DNA of 7,967 nt from UBA9715 sp003452695 (GTDB lineage Bacteria; Actinomycetota; Coriobacteriia; Coriobacteriales; Eggerthellaceae): the NCBI GenBank assembly GCA_946625225.1, contig CAMOTA010000127.1, forward strand, positions 1-7,967, read 5' to 3'. Numbering within the stretch: position 1 is the stretch's first letter; each line of letters begins with the position of its first letter. Shown here one piece after another: positions 1 to 5,533 of this stretch. The notes beneath the pieces were generated by a model, which saw only the letters and a list, made by a program, of their open reading frames with translations, ran no database searches and had not been told where the DNA came from. The position numbers and the translations under genes were made by a program.

Positions 1-868
1 TGGCAATGTGCGCCCGTGCGGCGCAGGCGCCCATGGGAACCCCGCCGCCGATACCTTTGGCCATGGTCACGATGTCGGGCAGGACGTCGGTGAACTGGAA
101 GGCGAAGGGCGTGCCGCAGCGGAACATGCCGCATTGCACTTCGTCGAACATCAGCGCGGCGCCGTGTGCGGATGTAAGCCGGCGCGCGGCTTGCAGGTAT
201 TCTTCGGTGCACGGGTACACGCCGCATTCGCCCTGAACGGGTTCGAGCAGCATGCCGGCCACTTCGTCGCCCCGTTCCGCGAAGATTCTCTCCAGCGCCT
301 CCACATCGTTGGGGGGCACGGCCACGAACAGCTTCTGGTCGGGCAACGGCTGGAACGCCTCTTGCTTCACGGGCTGTGCCGTGGCCGAAAGCGTTGCCTG
401 CGTGCGGCCGTGGAAGCTGCGCTCGAGCACGACGATCACCTGCGGGCGCGCGGGGGATCCGGCCGCTTCCGCCTGCCGGCGTGCGTGCAGGCGAGCAAGT
501 TTAATGGCGCATTCGTTCGCCTCTGCGCCCGAATTCGCGTAGAAAGTCTGCCAAGGTTCGCGGTCGTTTTCCGGAACCTGGGCGTTCAGCAGGTTCGACA
601 GCTTCTCGGACAGCTCTCCACGGCCTTCCACGTAATAGTAGTTGCTTACGTGCATAAGCTTTGCCGCTTGGTCGGAGAGCGCCTTCACGAGCTTCGGATG
701 ACAGTGTCCCAGGCTGATGACGCCGATGCCGCTCAGGAAGTCCAGGTACTCTTTTCCCTTGTCGTCCCACAGGCGCATGCCTTCGCCGCGCACGAATTCG
801 ACGGGCTTGCGTCCGAACGTGTGCATGACGTATGTTTCTTCCAACTCCATTTGTTTTTGCAGGGTCAT
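1..868 (-). CDS. argD: Acetylornithine aminotransferase ArgD (3' end missing)
   Basis: PLP-dependent class III aminotransferase that converts N-acetylglutamate semialdehyde plus glutamate to N-acetylornithine and 2-oxoglutarate, the fourth step to ornithine, in the cytoplasm; many ArgD proteins also serve lysine synthesis. My own reading of the minus strand gives 289 open codons from the ATG at 868 to the window edge. The protein starts MTLQKQMELEETYVMHTFGR and contains SGIGVISLGHCHP near residues 45-57. It has the cofactor-binding FDEVQ (Asp242) and the Schiff-base lysine in AKGIGGG (Lys271). The 29-residue Asp-Lys spacing equals that of E. coli ArgD. The family is about 390-400 residues, so roughly 100 C-terminal residues lie outside. 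A purine-rich stretch (GGAAAGGG) just before the ATG supports the start; an in-frame GTG six codons upstream is an alternative. It is the last gene of the visible operon. A succinylornithine or GABA aminotransferase would be the alternative, but context strongly favours argD. Confidence 0.95.
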   Translation of the reverse strand, partial: MTLQKQMELEETYVMHTFGRKPVEFVRGEGMRLWDDKGKEYLDFLSGIGVISLGHCHPKLVKALSDQAAKLMHVSNYYYVEGRGELSEKLSNLLNAQVPENDREPWQTFYANSGAEANECAIKLARLHARRQAEAAGSPARPQVIVVLERSFHGRTQATLSATAQPVKQEAFQPLPDQKLFVAVPPNDVEALERIFAERGDEVAGMLLEPVQGECGVYPCTEEYLQAARRLTSAHGAALMFDEVQCGMFRCGTPFAFQFTDVLPDIVTMAKGIGGGVPMGACAARAHIA

Positions 869-943
869 GGCTTTTTCCCTTTCCACAAGGCGATCGATGC
901 AGTAATGCCGCTTGGCTTCGGGGCGTTGCCTTCCGTCGCCGTG

Positions 944-960
944 TTGCCCGGGGCGGGCAA
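944..960 (-). other. GC-rich hairpin in the argB-argD gap
   Basis: TTGCCCG, a three-base spacer and CGGGCAA form a perfect 7-bp stem with a 3-nt loop. It lies 12 nt past the argB stop in the 104-nt gap before argD. No T run follows on the transcribed strand, so it is not a standard intrinsic terminator. An mRNA-stability or processing element, or partial attenuation of argD, are possible readings. Only the inverted repeat itself is seen. Confidence 0.4.
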
Positions 961-972
961 ACGCGCTGGCGG

Positions 973-1938
973 CTACTTGTCGCCGTTCTTGTTCTCCAGC
1001 AGCTTGCTCGCGAAGTTCCCGATGGGGGTGTGCACGGCGTTCACGGCATCCCTCCCGTCGGTGTAGACGGCCGTGCCCACGCCCGACAGCGTGAGCATTT
1101 CGAGCAGGATGGCATGGGGAATCGTGCCGTTCACGATGTAGGCGCTCGGCACGCCGCCCTCGAGCGCGGTAACGCACGAGCGCAGCTTGGGGATCATGCC
1201 CGACGACAACGTGCCGCTTTCGATAAGCTCGCGGGCTTCGTCCAGCGACAGCTGCGACACCAGCGTGTCCTTGTCGTCGAAATCCAGGTACAGTCCGTCC
1301 ACGTCGGTCAGGAACAGGATTTTGGCCGCTCCGGTAGCTGCGGCTATCTGTCCGGCCATTACGTCGGCGTTCACGTTGCAATAGCCCCCGTCGTTTCCGA
1401 TGGCGATAGTCGCGATGACCGGGATGTAGTCGGCATCGATCAGGTCTTGCAGCAGGGCCCCGTTAATGCGCTTTATGTTTCCCACGCGGCCGAGCTCTTT
1501 CGACACGGGCTCGGCGATGACCGTGCCCCCGTCCACCCCGTTCACGCCCACGGCGATGTTGCCGTGCTCGTTCAGGGCGCGCACGAGTTCCTGGTTCACC
1601 TTGCCCGCCAGGATGGTGCGTACGATGTCCATGCCCTCGTGGGTGGTCACCCGCTGGCCGTCCTTGAATTCCACCGCGATGCCGGCGTCGTTCATGGCCT
1701 TTGTGATGTCCTTGCCGCCGCCATGCACGATGACCGGGTTCACGCCAACCGTTTTCAGCAGCACGATGTCCGCCATCACGTCGGCGCGCAGTTTGGGATC
1801 GACCATGGCCGCCCCGCCGTACTTTATGACGATGGTCTTGCCGGTAATGTTTTTAATCCACGGCAGCGCTTCGGCCAGCAGCTGCGCGCTTTCTTTGTCG
1901 GTCACGCCGTTCGGGCGCGTGTCTTTCGAAAACTTCAT
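973..1938 (-). CDS. argB: Acetylglutamate kinase ArgB
   Basis: Amino-acid kinase family enzyme that phosphorylates N-acetylglutamate with ATP to N-acetylglutamyl-5-phosphate, usually the committed and feedback-controlled step. The product is 321 residues, within the range of arginine-sensitive NAGKs. Visible motifs are the phosphate-binding KYGG (Lys39), VHGGGK (71-76), the substrate-binding NVNAD (188-192) and GMIPK with the second catalytic lysine (Lys251). About 25 residues precede the kinase core. Such an N-terminal helix is typical of hexameric, arginine-inhibited enzymes, so feedback inhibition by arginine is inferred. The position often occupied by an SGxDG-type motif reads VNGVDGG (132-138), a variant form. 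The ATG overlaps the argJ stop as ATGA (1935-1938), and GGAG lies just upstream inside argJ, pointing to translational coupling. The 104 nt after its stop are non-coding before argD. Confidence 0.97.
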   Translation of the reverse strand: MKFSKDTRPNGVTDKESAQLLAEALPWIKNITGKTIVIKYGGAAMVDPKLRADVMADIVLLKTVGVNPVIVHGGGKDITKAMNDAGIAVEFKDGQRVTTHEGMDIVRTILAGKVNQELVRALNEHGNIAVGVNGVDGGTVIAEPVSKELGRVGNIKRINGALLQDLIDADYIPVIATIAIGNDGGYCNVNADVMAGQIAAATGAAKILFLTDVDGLYLDFDDKDTLVSQLSLDEARELIESGTLSSGMIPKLRSCVTALEGGVPSAYIVNGTIPHAILLEMLTLSGVGTAVYTDGRDAVNAVHTPIGNFASKLLENKNGDK

Positions 1939-3239
1939 GTTCGGTAATCTCCGTTTATCGTTACGTAGTCATGCGAAAAGTCGCATGTCCAGATGGTCGT
2001 GGTTGCACTGCCCGCGCCCAGGTCGACGTCGATGTCGATTTCCGGGCGCTCGAATCGTCGCAGGGCCTCGTCCTCGTCGAAGGGAACGGGCAGCCCGCGG
2101 CGCAGCACGGGTATGCCCATTATGTCGATGGCCACGTCTTCTTGCCGGAATTGCGCTCCGCTTCGACCGGCTGCTGCGGCGATTCGGCCCCAATTGGCGT
2201 CGTGGCCGTATATGGCGGTTTTGGTAAGGGGCGAGTTTGCGATGGTGCGGGCGGCGGCGTCGGCTTGCGCATCGTCTGCCGCGCCGGCCACGCGCACGGT
2301 TACCAGCCGCGTCGCTCCTTCGCCATCGGCCGCCATGCCGCGGGCGAGCGTTTCGCATGTGGCTGTCAGCGCATGCTCGAAGCGCGCGATGGCAGGGCCG
2401 TTGGCGTCGAATGCCTCTGCACCGGGCGCTGCAGCTCCGCTGGCAAAGGCGAAGCAGCAGTCGTTTGTGGAGGTGTCGGAATCGACCGTCACCTTGTTGA
2501 AGCTGGCGGCAACTGCCCGTTTCAGGGCGCGGTGCAGGGCGTGTTCCCCGATGGGCGCATCGGTTGTTATGCAGGCGATCATCGTGGCCATGTTGGGCAT
2601 GATCATGCCCGCGCCCTTTGCCATGCCGCCTACGGTGAAAGTGCAGCCATCGTAGCCGATGCCGTCGCCCGGGAACGCCACGGCAAATTCCTTGGGATGC
2701 GTGTCGGTGGTCATGATGGCACGTGCGGCAGCATTGCCGCCTTCGCGCGAAAGGGCTGCCATGGCACGAGGCGTTCCCTCTTCGAAAACCGCTACATCCA
2801 GGTGCATCCCGATAACCCCCGTCGATGCCACCATAACTTCGCTTGCGGGGCAGCCGACGGCCGCGCCGACGATGGCGGCGGTTTCGCGCGCGGCATCCAG
2901 GCCGCGCGCGCCCGTTGCCGCATTGGCGCATCCGGAATTCACGACGAGCGCCCGTGCCGTGCCGCACGACATGCCATCCAAATGCTCGCGCGACACGACG
3001 ACCGGCGCGGCGCAGAATACGTTCTGGGTGAAGGTGGCGGCGCAGGCCGCCGGTTCGTCGGCGACGACAAGCGCCATGTCCAGGCGGTTCGGGTCTTCCC
3101 GAAAGCCGGCGTGCACGCCGGATGCGCGGAAGCCCTGCGCGCTTGCTACGCCACCGTTCTCGATTATGTTCAAGCCGTTCAGGTCGGGCGTTCCGCCCGG
3201 CAGGCCAAGCGGTTCGATGCTGTCCATTGTTTCTGCCAC
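1935..3239 (-). CDS. argJ: Glutamate N-acetyltransferase / ornithine acetyltransferase ArgJ
   Basis: Transfers the acetyl group of N-acetylornithine to glutamate, releasing ornithine and regenerating N-acetylglutamate (cyclic pathway). Some members also use acetyl-CoA to acetylate glutamate; sequence alone does not show which applies here. 434 residues. The self-cleavage site is in KGAGMIMPNMATM: the predicted cut is Ala218/Thr219, Thr219 becoming the N-terminal nucleophile of the beta chain. Also visible are STGVIG (139-144, oxyanion region), TSTND after the cleavage site, DGEGAT and the characteristic NGDYRT C-terminus. The start is a GTG at 3239 with AAAGGTG about 8 nt upstream. An in-frame ATG four codons later (3227) lacks a good ribosome site. 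About 25 residues precede the usual family N-terminus. Second gene of the operon, 21 nt after argC and overlapping argB by 4 nt. No argE or argA is seen here, which fits a cyclic pathway. Confidence 0.96.
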   Translation of the reverse strand: MAETMDSIEPLGLPGGTPDLNGLNIIENGGVASAQGFRASGVHAGFREDPNRLDMALVVADEPAACAATFTQNVFCAAPVVVSREHLDGMSCGTARALVVNSGCANAATGARGLDAARETAAIVGAAVGCPASEVMVASTGVIGMHLDVAVFEEGTPRAMAALSREGGNAAARAIMTTDTHPKEFAVAFPGDGIGYDGCTFTVGGMAKGAGMIMPNMATMIACITTDAPIGEHALHRALKRAVAASFNKVTVDSDTSTNDCCFAFASGAAAPGAEAFDANGPAIARFEHALTATCETLARGMAADGEGATRLVTVRVAGAADDAQADAAARTIANSPLTKTAIYGHDANWGRIAAAAGRSGAQFRQEDVAIDIMGIPVLRRGLPVPFDEDEALRRFERPEIDIDVDLGAGSATTTIWTCDFSHDYVTINGDYRT

Positions 3240-3260
3240 GTTTGCTGCACCTTTCGTTTG

Positions 3261-4319
3261 CTACGCGGGAACGGCTATTAGGTCGAGCCCTTCTGTCTCG
3301 GAAAGCCCGAACACGATGTTCGCGCACTGCACGGCCTGTCCTGCCGCTCCCTTGCCCACGTTGTCGATGGCGCAGGTGGCGACGACCACGTTTGCATGTT
3401 CGTTGTGCACTGCCGCCACGTGTGCGCGGCACGTTCCGGCCACCGAAGAGGTTTTGGGTTGCGCTCCACCGGAAAGCACGGACACCAGCGGGTCGTTCTG
3501 GTAGAAATCGGCGTACAGGGCGTCCAGGTCGGCCTGGCTCGTTCCCCGTTCGCCTACGGGCAGCGTAACGGTGGAAAGCAGGCCGCGGTCGAGCGGCGCC
3601 AAATGGGGGGTGAACACCAAACGGCCCTCGATGCCCAGAATCTGCTCGATTTCGGGCGTGTGCCGATGGTTTGCCACGCCATAGGCTTCGACGTTTTCGT
3701 CGGCGAAGCAGAAGTGCGTGCGTTCGGTTGCCTTCTTGCCCGCGCCCGATACGCCCGAAACCGCATCGACCACGATCGGGCCGGTGCCCAAGCGGCCGGC
3801 GCGGATGAAGGGGGCGGCGGCAAGCGATGTGGCCGTGGGATAGCAGCCGGCGCAGCCCACGAGAACGCCTTCGCCGGCAGCGTGGCGCTCGGCAAGGGCT
3901 TGCAGGTCGTCGCGGAACAGTTCGGGAAGGCCGAAAGCGGCCTGTGCAAGCAGGTCGGTCGCCGTGTGTTTCACCTGGTACCACTGCTCGTAAACAGCGG
4001 GGTCTTTCAGGCGGAAATCTGCCGAGAGGTCGATAACGGCCACGCCCGCTTCCACGAGCGCCGGGGCTTGCGCGATGGCTGCCGTGTGCGGCACCGCCAG
4101 AAACACCGCATCGCAATCGGCAAGCGCCGCATCTTCGTGCGAGCAAAATGCCAAGTCGGTTACGCCGGCGAAGGCGGGATACACATCGGAAAGCTTGCGG
4201 CCGGCCAGCTCGTTGGATGTGGCTGCCGTCAAATCGAATTCAGGATGGCCGATAAGCAGGCGCGCCGCTTCGATTCCCGCGAACCCGGCTGCACCGACAA
4301 TCCCCGCACGTATACTCAT
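3261..4319 (-). CDS. argC: N-acetyl-gamma-glutamyl-phosphate reductase ArgC
   Basis: NADPH-dependent reductase that converts N-acetylglutamyl-5-phosphate to N-acetylglutamate-5-semialdehyde, the third step of arginine synthesis. From the ATG at 4319 the protein is 352 residues, the usual family size (about 345). The N-terminus MSIRAGIVGAAGFAG carries the Rossmann GxxGxxGxxG loop (Gly6, 9, 12, 15). The catalytic cysteine is Cys159 in GCAGCYPTA, and the partner histidine is in NHRHTPE (probably His218). VDAVSGVSGAGKK and TPHLAPLDRGL are further family signatures. The open frame continues 24 codons upstream to another ATG at 4391, but that extension covers the predicted promoter and precedes the normal Rossmann start, so 4319 is preferred; GGGG about 9 nt upstream can act as ribosome site. 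First gene of the argCJBD operon. Confidence 0.97.
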   Translation of the reverse strand: MSIRAGIVGAAGFAGIEAARLLIGHPEFDLTAATSNELAGRKLSDVYPAFAGVTDLAFCSHEDAALADCDAVFLAVPHTAAIAQAPALVEAGVAVIDLSADFRLKDPAVYEQWYQVKHTATDLLAQAAFGLPELFRDDLQALAERHAAGEGVLVGCAGCYPTATSLAAAPFIRAGRLGTGPIVVDAVSGVSGAGKKATERTHFCFADENVEAYGVANHRHTPEIEQILGIEGRLVFTPHLAPLDRGLLSTVTLPVGERGTSQADLDALYADFYQNDPLVSVLSGGAQPKTSSVAGTCRAHVAAVHNEHANVVVATCAIDNVGKGAAGQAVQCANIVFGLSETEGLDLIAVPA

Positions 4320-4356
4320 GAGACATCGCCCCAATCTTTTCAGAATGTGAACGACT

Positions 4357-4385
4357 ATCGTAAGAAAGCACCACATAGATTGCAA
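4357..4385 (-). promoter_or_regulatory. Predicted argC operon promoter
   Basis: On the minus strand, TTGCAA (4385-4380) and TACGAT (4362-4357) are separated by exactly 17 nt. Each matches the vegetative consensus at four of six positions. The implied transcript start near 4350 gives a leader of about 30 nt before the argC ATG. This is a pattern match with no experimental support. Confidence 0.5.
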
Positions 4386-4396
4386 GAACATTCATC
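4379..4396 (-). promoter_or_regulatory. ARG-box-like operator overlapping the argC -35
   Basis: The minus strand reads ATGAATGTTCTTGCAAT. Compared with the Bacillus ArgR/AhrC box CATGAATAAAAATKCAAKT, both outer half-sites (ATGAAT and TGCAAT) match, while the A-rich centre does not. The site covers the predicted -35 hexamer, the classic position for arginine-dependent repression by ArgR. No argR gene is visible in the window, so the regulator is inferred. Confidence 0.5.
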
Positions 4397-4438
4397 ATAC
4401 AAGCAGAGTGTGCAGCCTGCTCCGCCCCTTCCCGGCAG

Positions 4439-4467
4439 TGAATACGGGTACCTGGTACCGGTATTCA
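4439..4467. promoter_or_regulatory. 29-bp near-perfect palindrome, possible operator
   Basis: Left arm TGAATACGGGTACC and right arm GGTACCGGTATTCA pair at 13 of 14 positions around one central base (4453). The outer half-sites TGAAT and ATTCA equal ArgR half-sites but are 19 nt apart instead of the usual 4. Each arm also contains a GGTACC hexamer. A direct repeat TTCCCGG flanks it at 4429-4435 and 4472-4478. It lies between two divergent genes, so no terminator is expected here, and no T run follows on either side. A protein-binding operator is the likeliest reading; an ArgR site or the binding site of another dimeric regulator are both possible. Confidence 0.5.
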
Positions 4468-4564
4468 GCCTTTCCCGGTAGAGCCAGAGGCGGCGGCGGC
4501 GACCTGCTGCGCTGTTGCTGTTATGCGTTTCGGTAACGCGCTCCGCCCGAAACCGCGATTCAGT

Positions 4565-4570
4565 GATAAT
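4565..4570 (+). promoter_or_regulatory. Possible -10 element for the lipoprotein gene
   Basis: GATAAT matches the -10 consensus at five of six positions and lies 37 nt before the start codon, but no good -35 hexamer stands 16-18 nt upstream. A small inverted repeat TACAA-AC-TTGTA (4575-4586) sits around the implied transcription start. Weak evidence. Confidence 0.3.
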
Positions 4571-4592
4571 GTCATACAAACTTGTAAACTGC

Positions 4593-4599
4593 AGAGGAG
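4593..4599 (+). promoter_or_regulatory. Strong ribosome binding site of the lipoprotein gene
   Basis: AGAGGAG is followed by 8 nt and then ATG at 4608. This selects 4608 as the start over the upstream in-frame ATG at 4515, because the protein then begins directly with a lipoprotein signal peptide. Confidence 0.75.
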
Positions 4600-4607
4600 C
4601 GTTTCCT

Positions 4608-5270
4608 ATGAGCAATGGCATTATCGCGAAGATCGGCATGGCTGCATGCGCATGCGTCCTGGCTGGCGTCCTGGCTGGATGCGGCCCGAATGCGGGAACG
4701 TCGGCAACGGACGAACAGCAGGCGAACCGTGCCTACATGTCGCAGGTGAACGAGGCCATGGTGCAACTCGATGACCAGCTCGACCAGTTCGTCGACGCCG
4801 TCTCGCGCGGCGATGTGGTTAACATGCGCACCCAAGCCGACAACGCTTACAAAGTGCTCGACAGCTTGGCGGACATCGAAGCCCCCGAGGCGATGAAGGA
4901 TATCCGCGACAAGTACGTGGATGGCACCGACAAGATGCGCAAGGCGCTGGATGCCTACATAGATTTGTACGCCGAGGTTTCCCGCGCAGGCGAAAGCTAC
5001 GATTGGTCTGCTTACGAAAAGCGCGTGAAAGAGGTGCAGGATTTATACGACGAGGGCGTGAAGGCGCTTAAATCTGCGGATGAAACCGTTGCTGGCGCTT
5101 CTGCCGGCTCGGAAGCGTCGGGCAGCGCGGCATCGTCCGAGGGTGCGGCATCGTCCGAGGAATCGTCCGCGTCCGAAAGCGCAGCCGCATCCGAGAGCAG
5201 CTCCGCATCGGCTGCGAGCGAAAGCGCATCGGCTGCGTCCGAAAGCTCTTCTGCCGTTTCAAACGCATAG
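4608..5270 (+). CDS. Putative lipoprotein with Ser/Ala/Glu-rich tail, function unknown
   Basis: 220 residues. The N-terminus MSNGIIAKIGMAACACVLAG has one lysine (Lys8) and then a hydrophobic core, ending in the lipobox LAGC (22-25). Signal peptidase II cleavage before Cys25 and lipid anchoring to the outer face of the membrane are predicted. Residues about 33-160 are rich in charged residues, Ala and Leu, with few prolines or glycines. They look like a mostly helical bundle (for example VNEAMVQLDDQLDQFVDAV and YEKRVKEVQDLYDEGVKALK). Residues 163-220 are low complexity: 25 Ser, 19 Ala and 8 Glu among 58. I do not recognise the family. A surface spacer or wall-associated protein is possible but not shown. 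It is divergent from the arg operon and convergent with the PBP gene, apparently transcribed alone. A role in arginine metabolism cannot be inferred from position only. Confidence 0.85.
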   Translation: MSNGIIAKIGMAACACVLAGVLAGCGPNAGTSATDEQQANRAYMSQVNEAMVQLDDQLDQFVDAVSRGDVVNMRTQADNAYKVLDSLADIEAPEAMKDIRDKYVDGTDKMRKALDAYIDLYAEVSRAGESYDWSAYEKRVKEVQDLYDEGVKALKSADETVAGASAGSEASGSAASSEGAASSEESSASESAAASESSSASAASESASAASESSSAVSNA

Positions 5271-5533
5271 GCATGTTGTGGCGCTGGCGCTGCCATGATA
5301 GATGGGCAAAGGACAGATGAGTTCTTCGCCCATTCCCTTCGACGAGCACGCTGTTGACGCGCTGCAGCAGTTCTTTGCGCGGTAGTGGCCTGGGCGGCAA
5401 CGGGTTGGGGCGTCGAAGCCGTGTTCTTGTGCAGCCAGGGCAGCGCGAGGTTCATGTCGCATCGTGCCGCATTGGCGGATTCTGGGCGGTTTATCGTCGA
5501 TGACCTCGAGCTGAGGTTGCCAAAGACGCGCTG
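5271..5533. other. Convergent intergenic gap with possible ORF remnants
   Basis: No convincing gene or intrinsic terminator is seen in these 263 nt between the converging lipoprotein and PBP genes. A 22-codon plus-strand ORF (5317-5385, MSSSPIPFDEHAVDALQQFF...) follows AAAGGACAG. A different plus frame is open from 5358 to a TAG at 5535-5537, with good GC at third positions. Joined by a frameshift they might be a decayed gene, or both may be chance frames in GC-rich DNA. A short stem ACCTC/GAGGT (5503-5517) lacks a T run. Confidence 0.25.

Noticed and set aside
8..1947. Long plus-strand ORFs opposite argD and argB
   Set aside because: Antisense shadows of high-GC genes; His/Arg/Val-rich translations without domains.
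1969..4146. 725-codon minus-strand ORF across argJ and argC
   Set aside because: Arg/Gly/Pro-rich shadow in another frame of the same strand. argC and argJ in their own frames carry all family motifs.
4439..4467. Palindrome as a transcription terminator
   Set aside because: The flanking genes diverge from this point and no T run follows either arm.
3396..4481. 361-codon plus-strand ORF opposite argC
   Set aside because: Antisense shadow of argC; runs over the predicted argC promoter and has no family features.
5012..5455. Minus-strand 147-codon ORF opposite the lipoprotein tail
   Set aside because: Its Asp/Ala/Ser repeats are the reverse complement of the lipoprotein's Ser/Ala tail; no ribosome site.
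5503..5517. ACCTC/GAGGT stem as a terminator for the PBP or lipoprotein gene
   Set aside because: Only 5 bp, with no T run on either strand.
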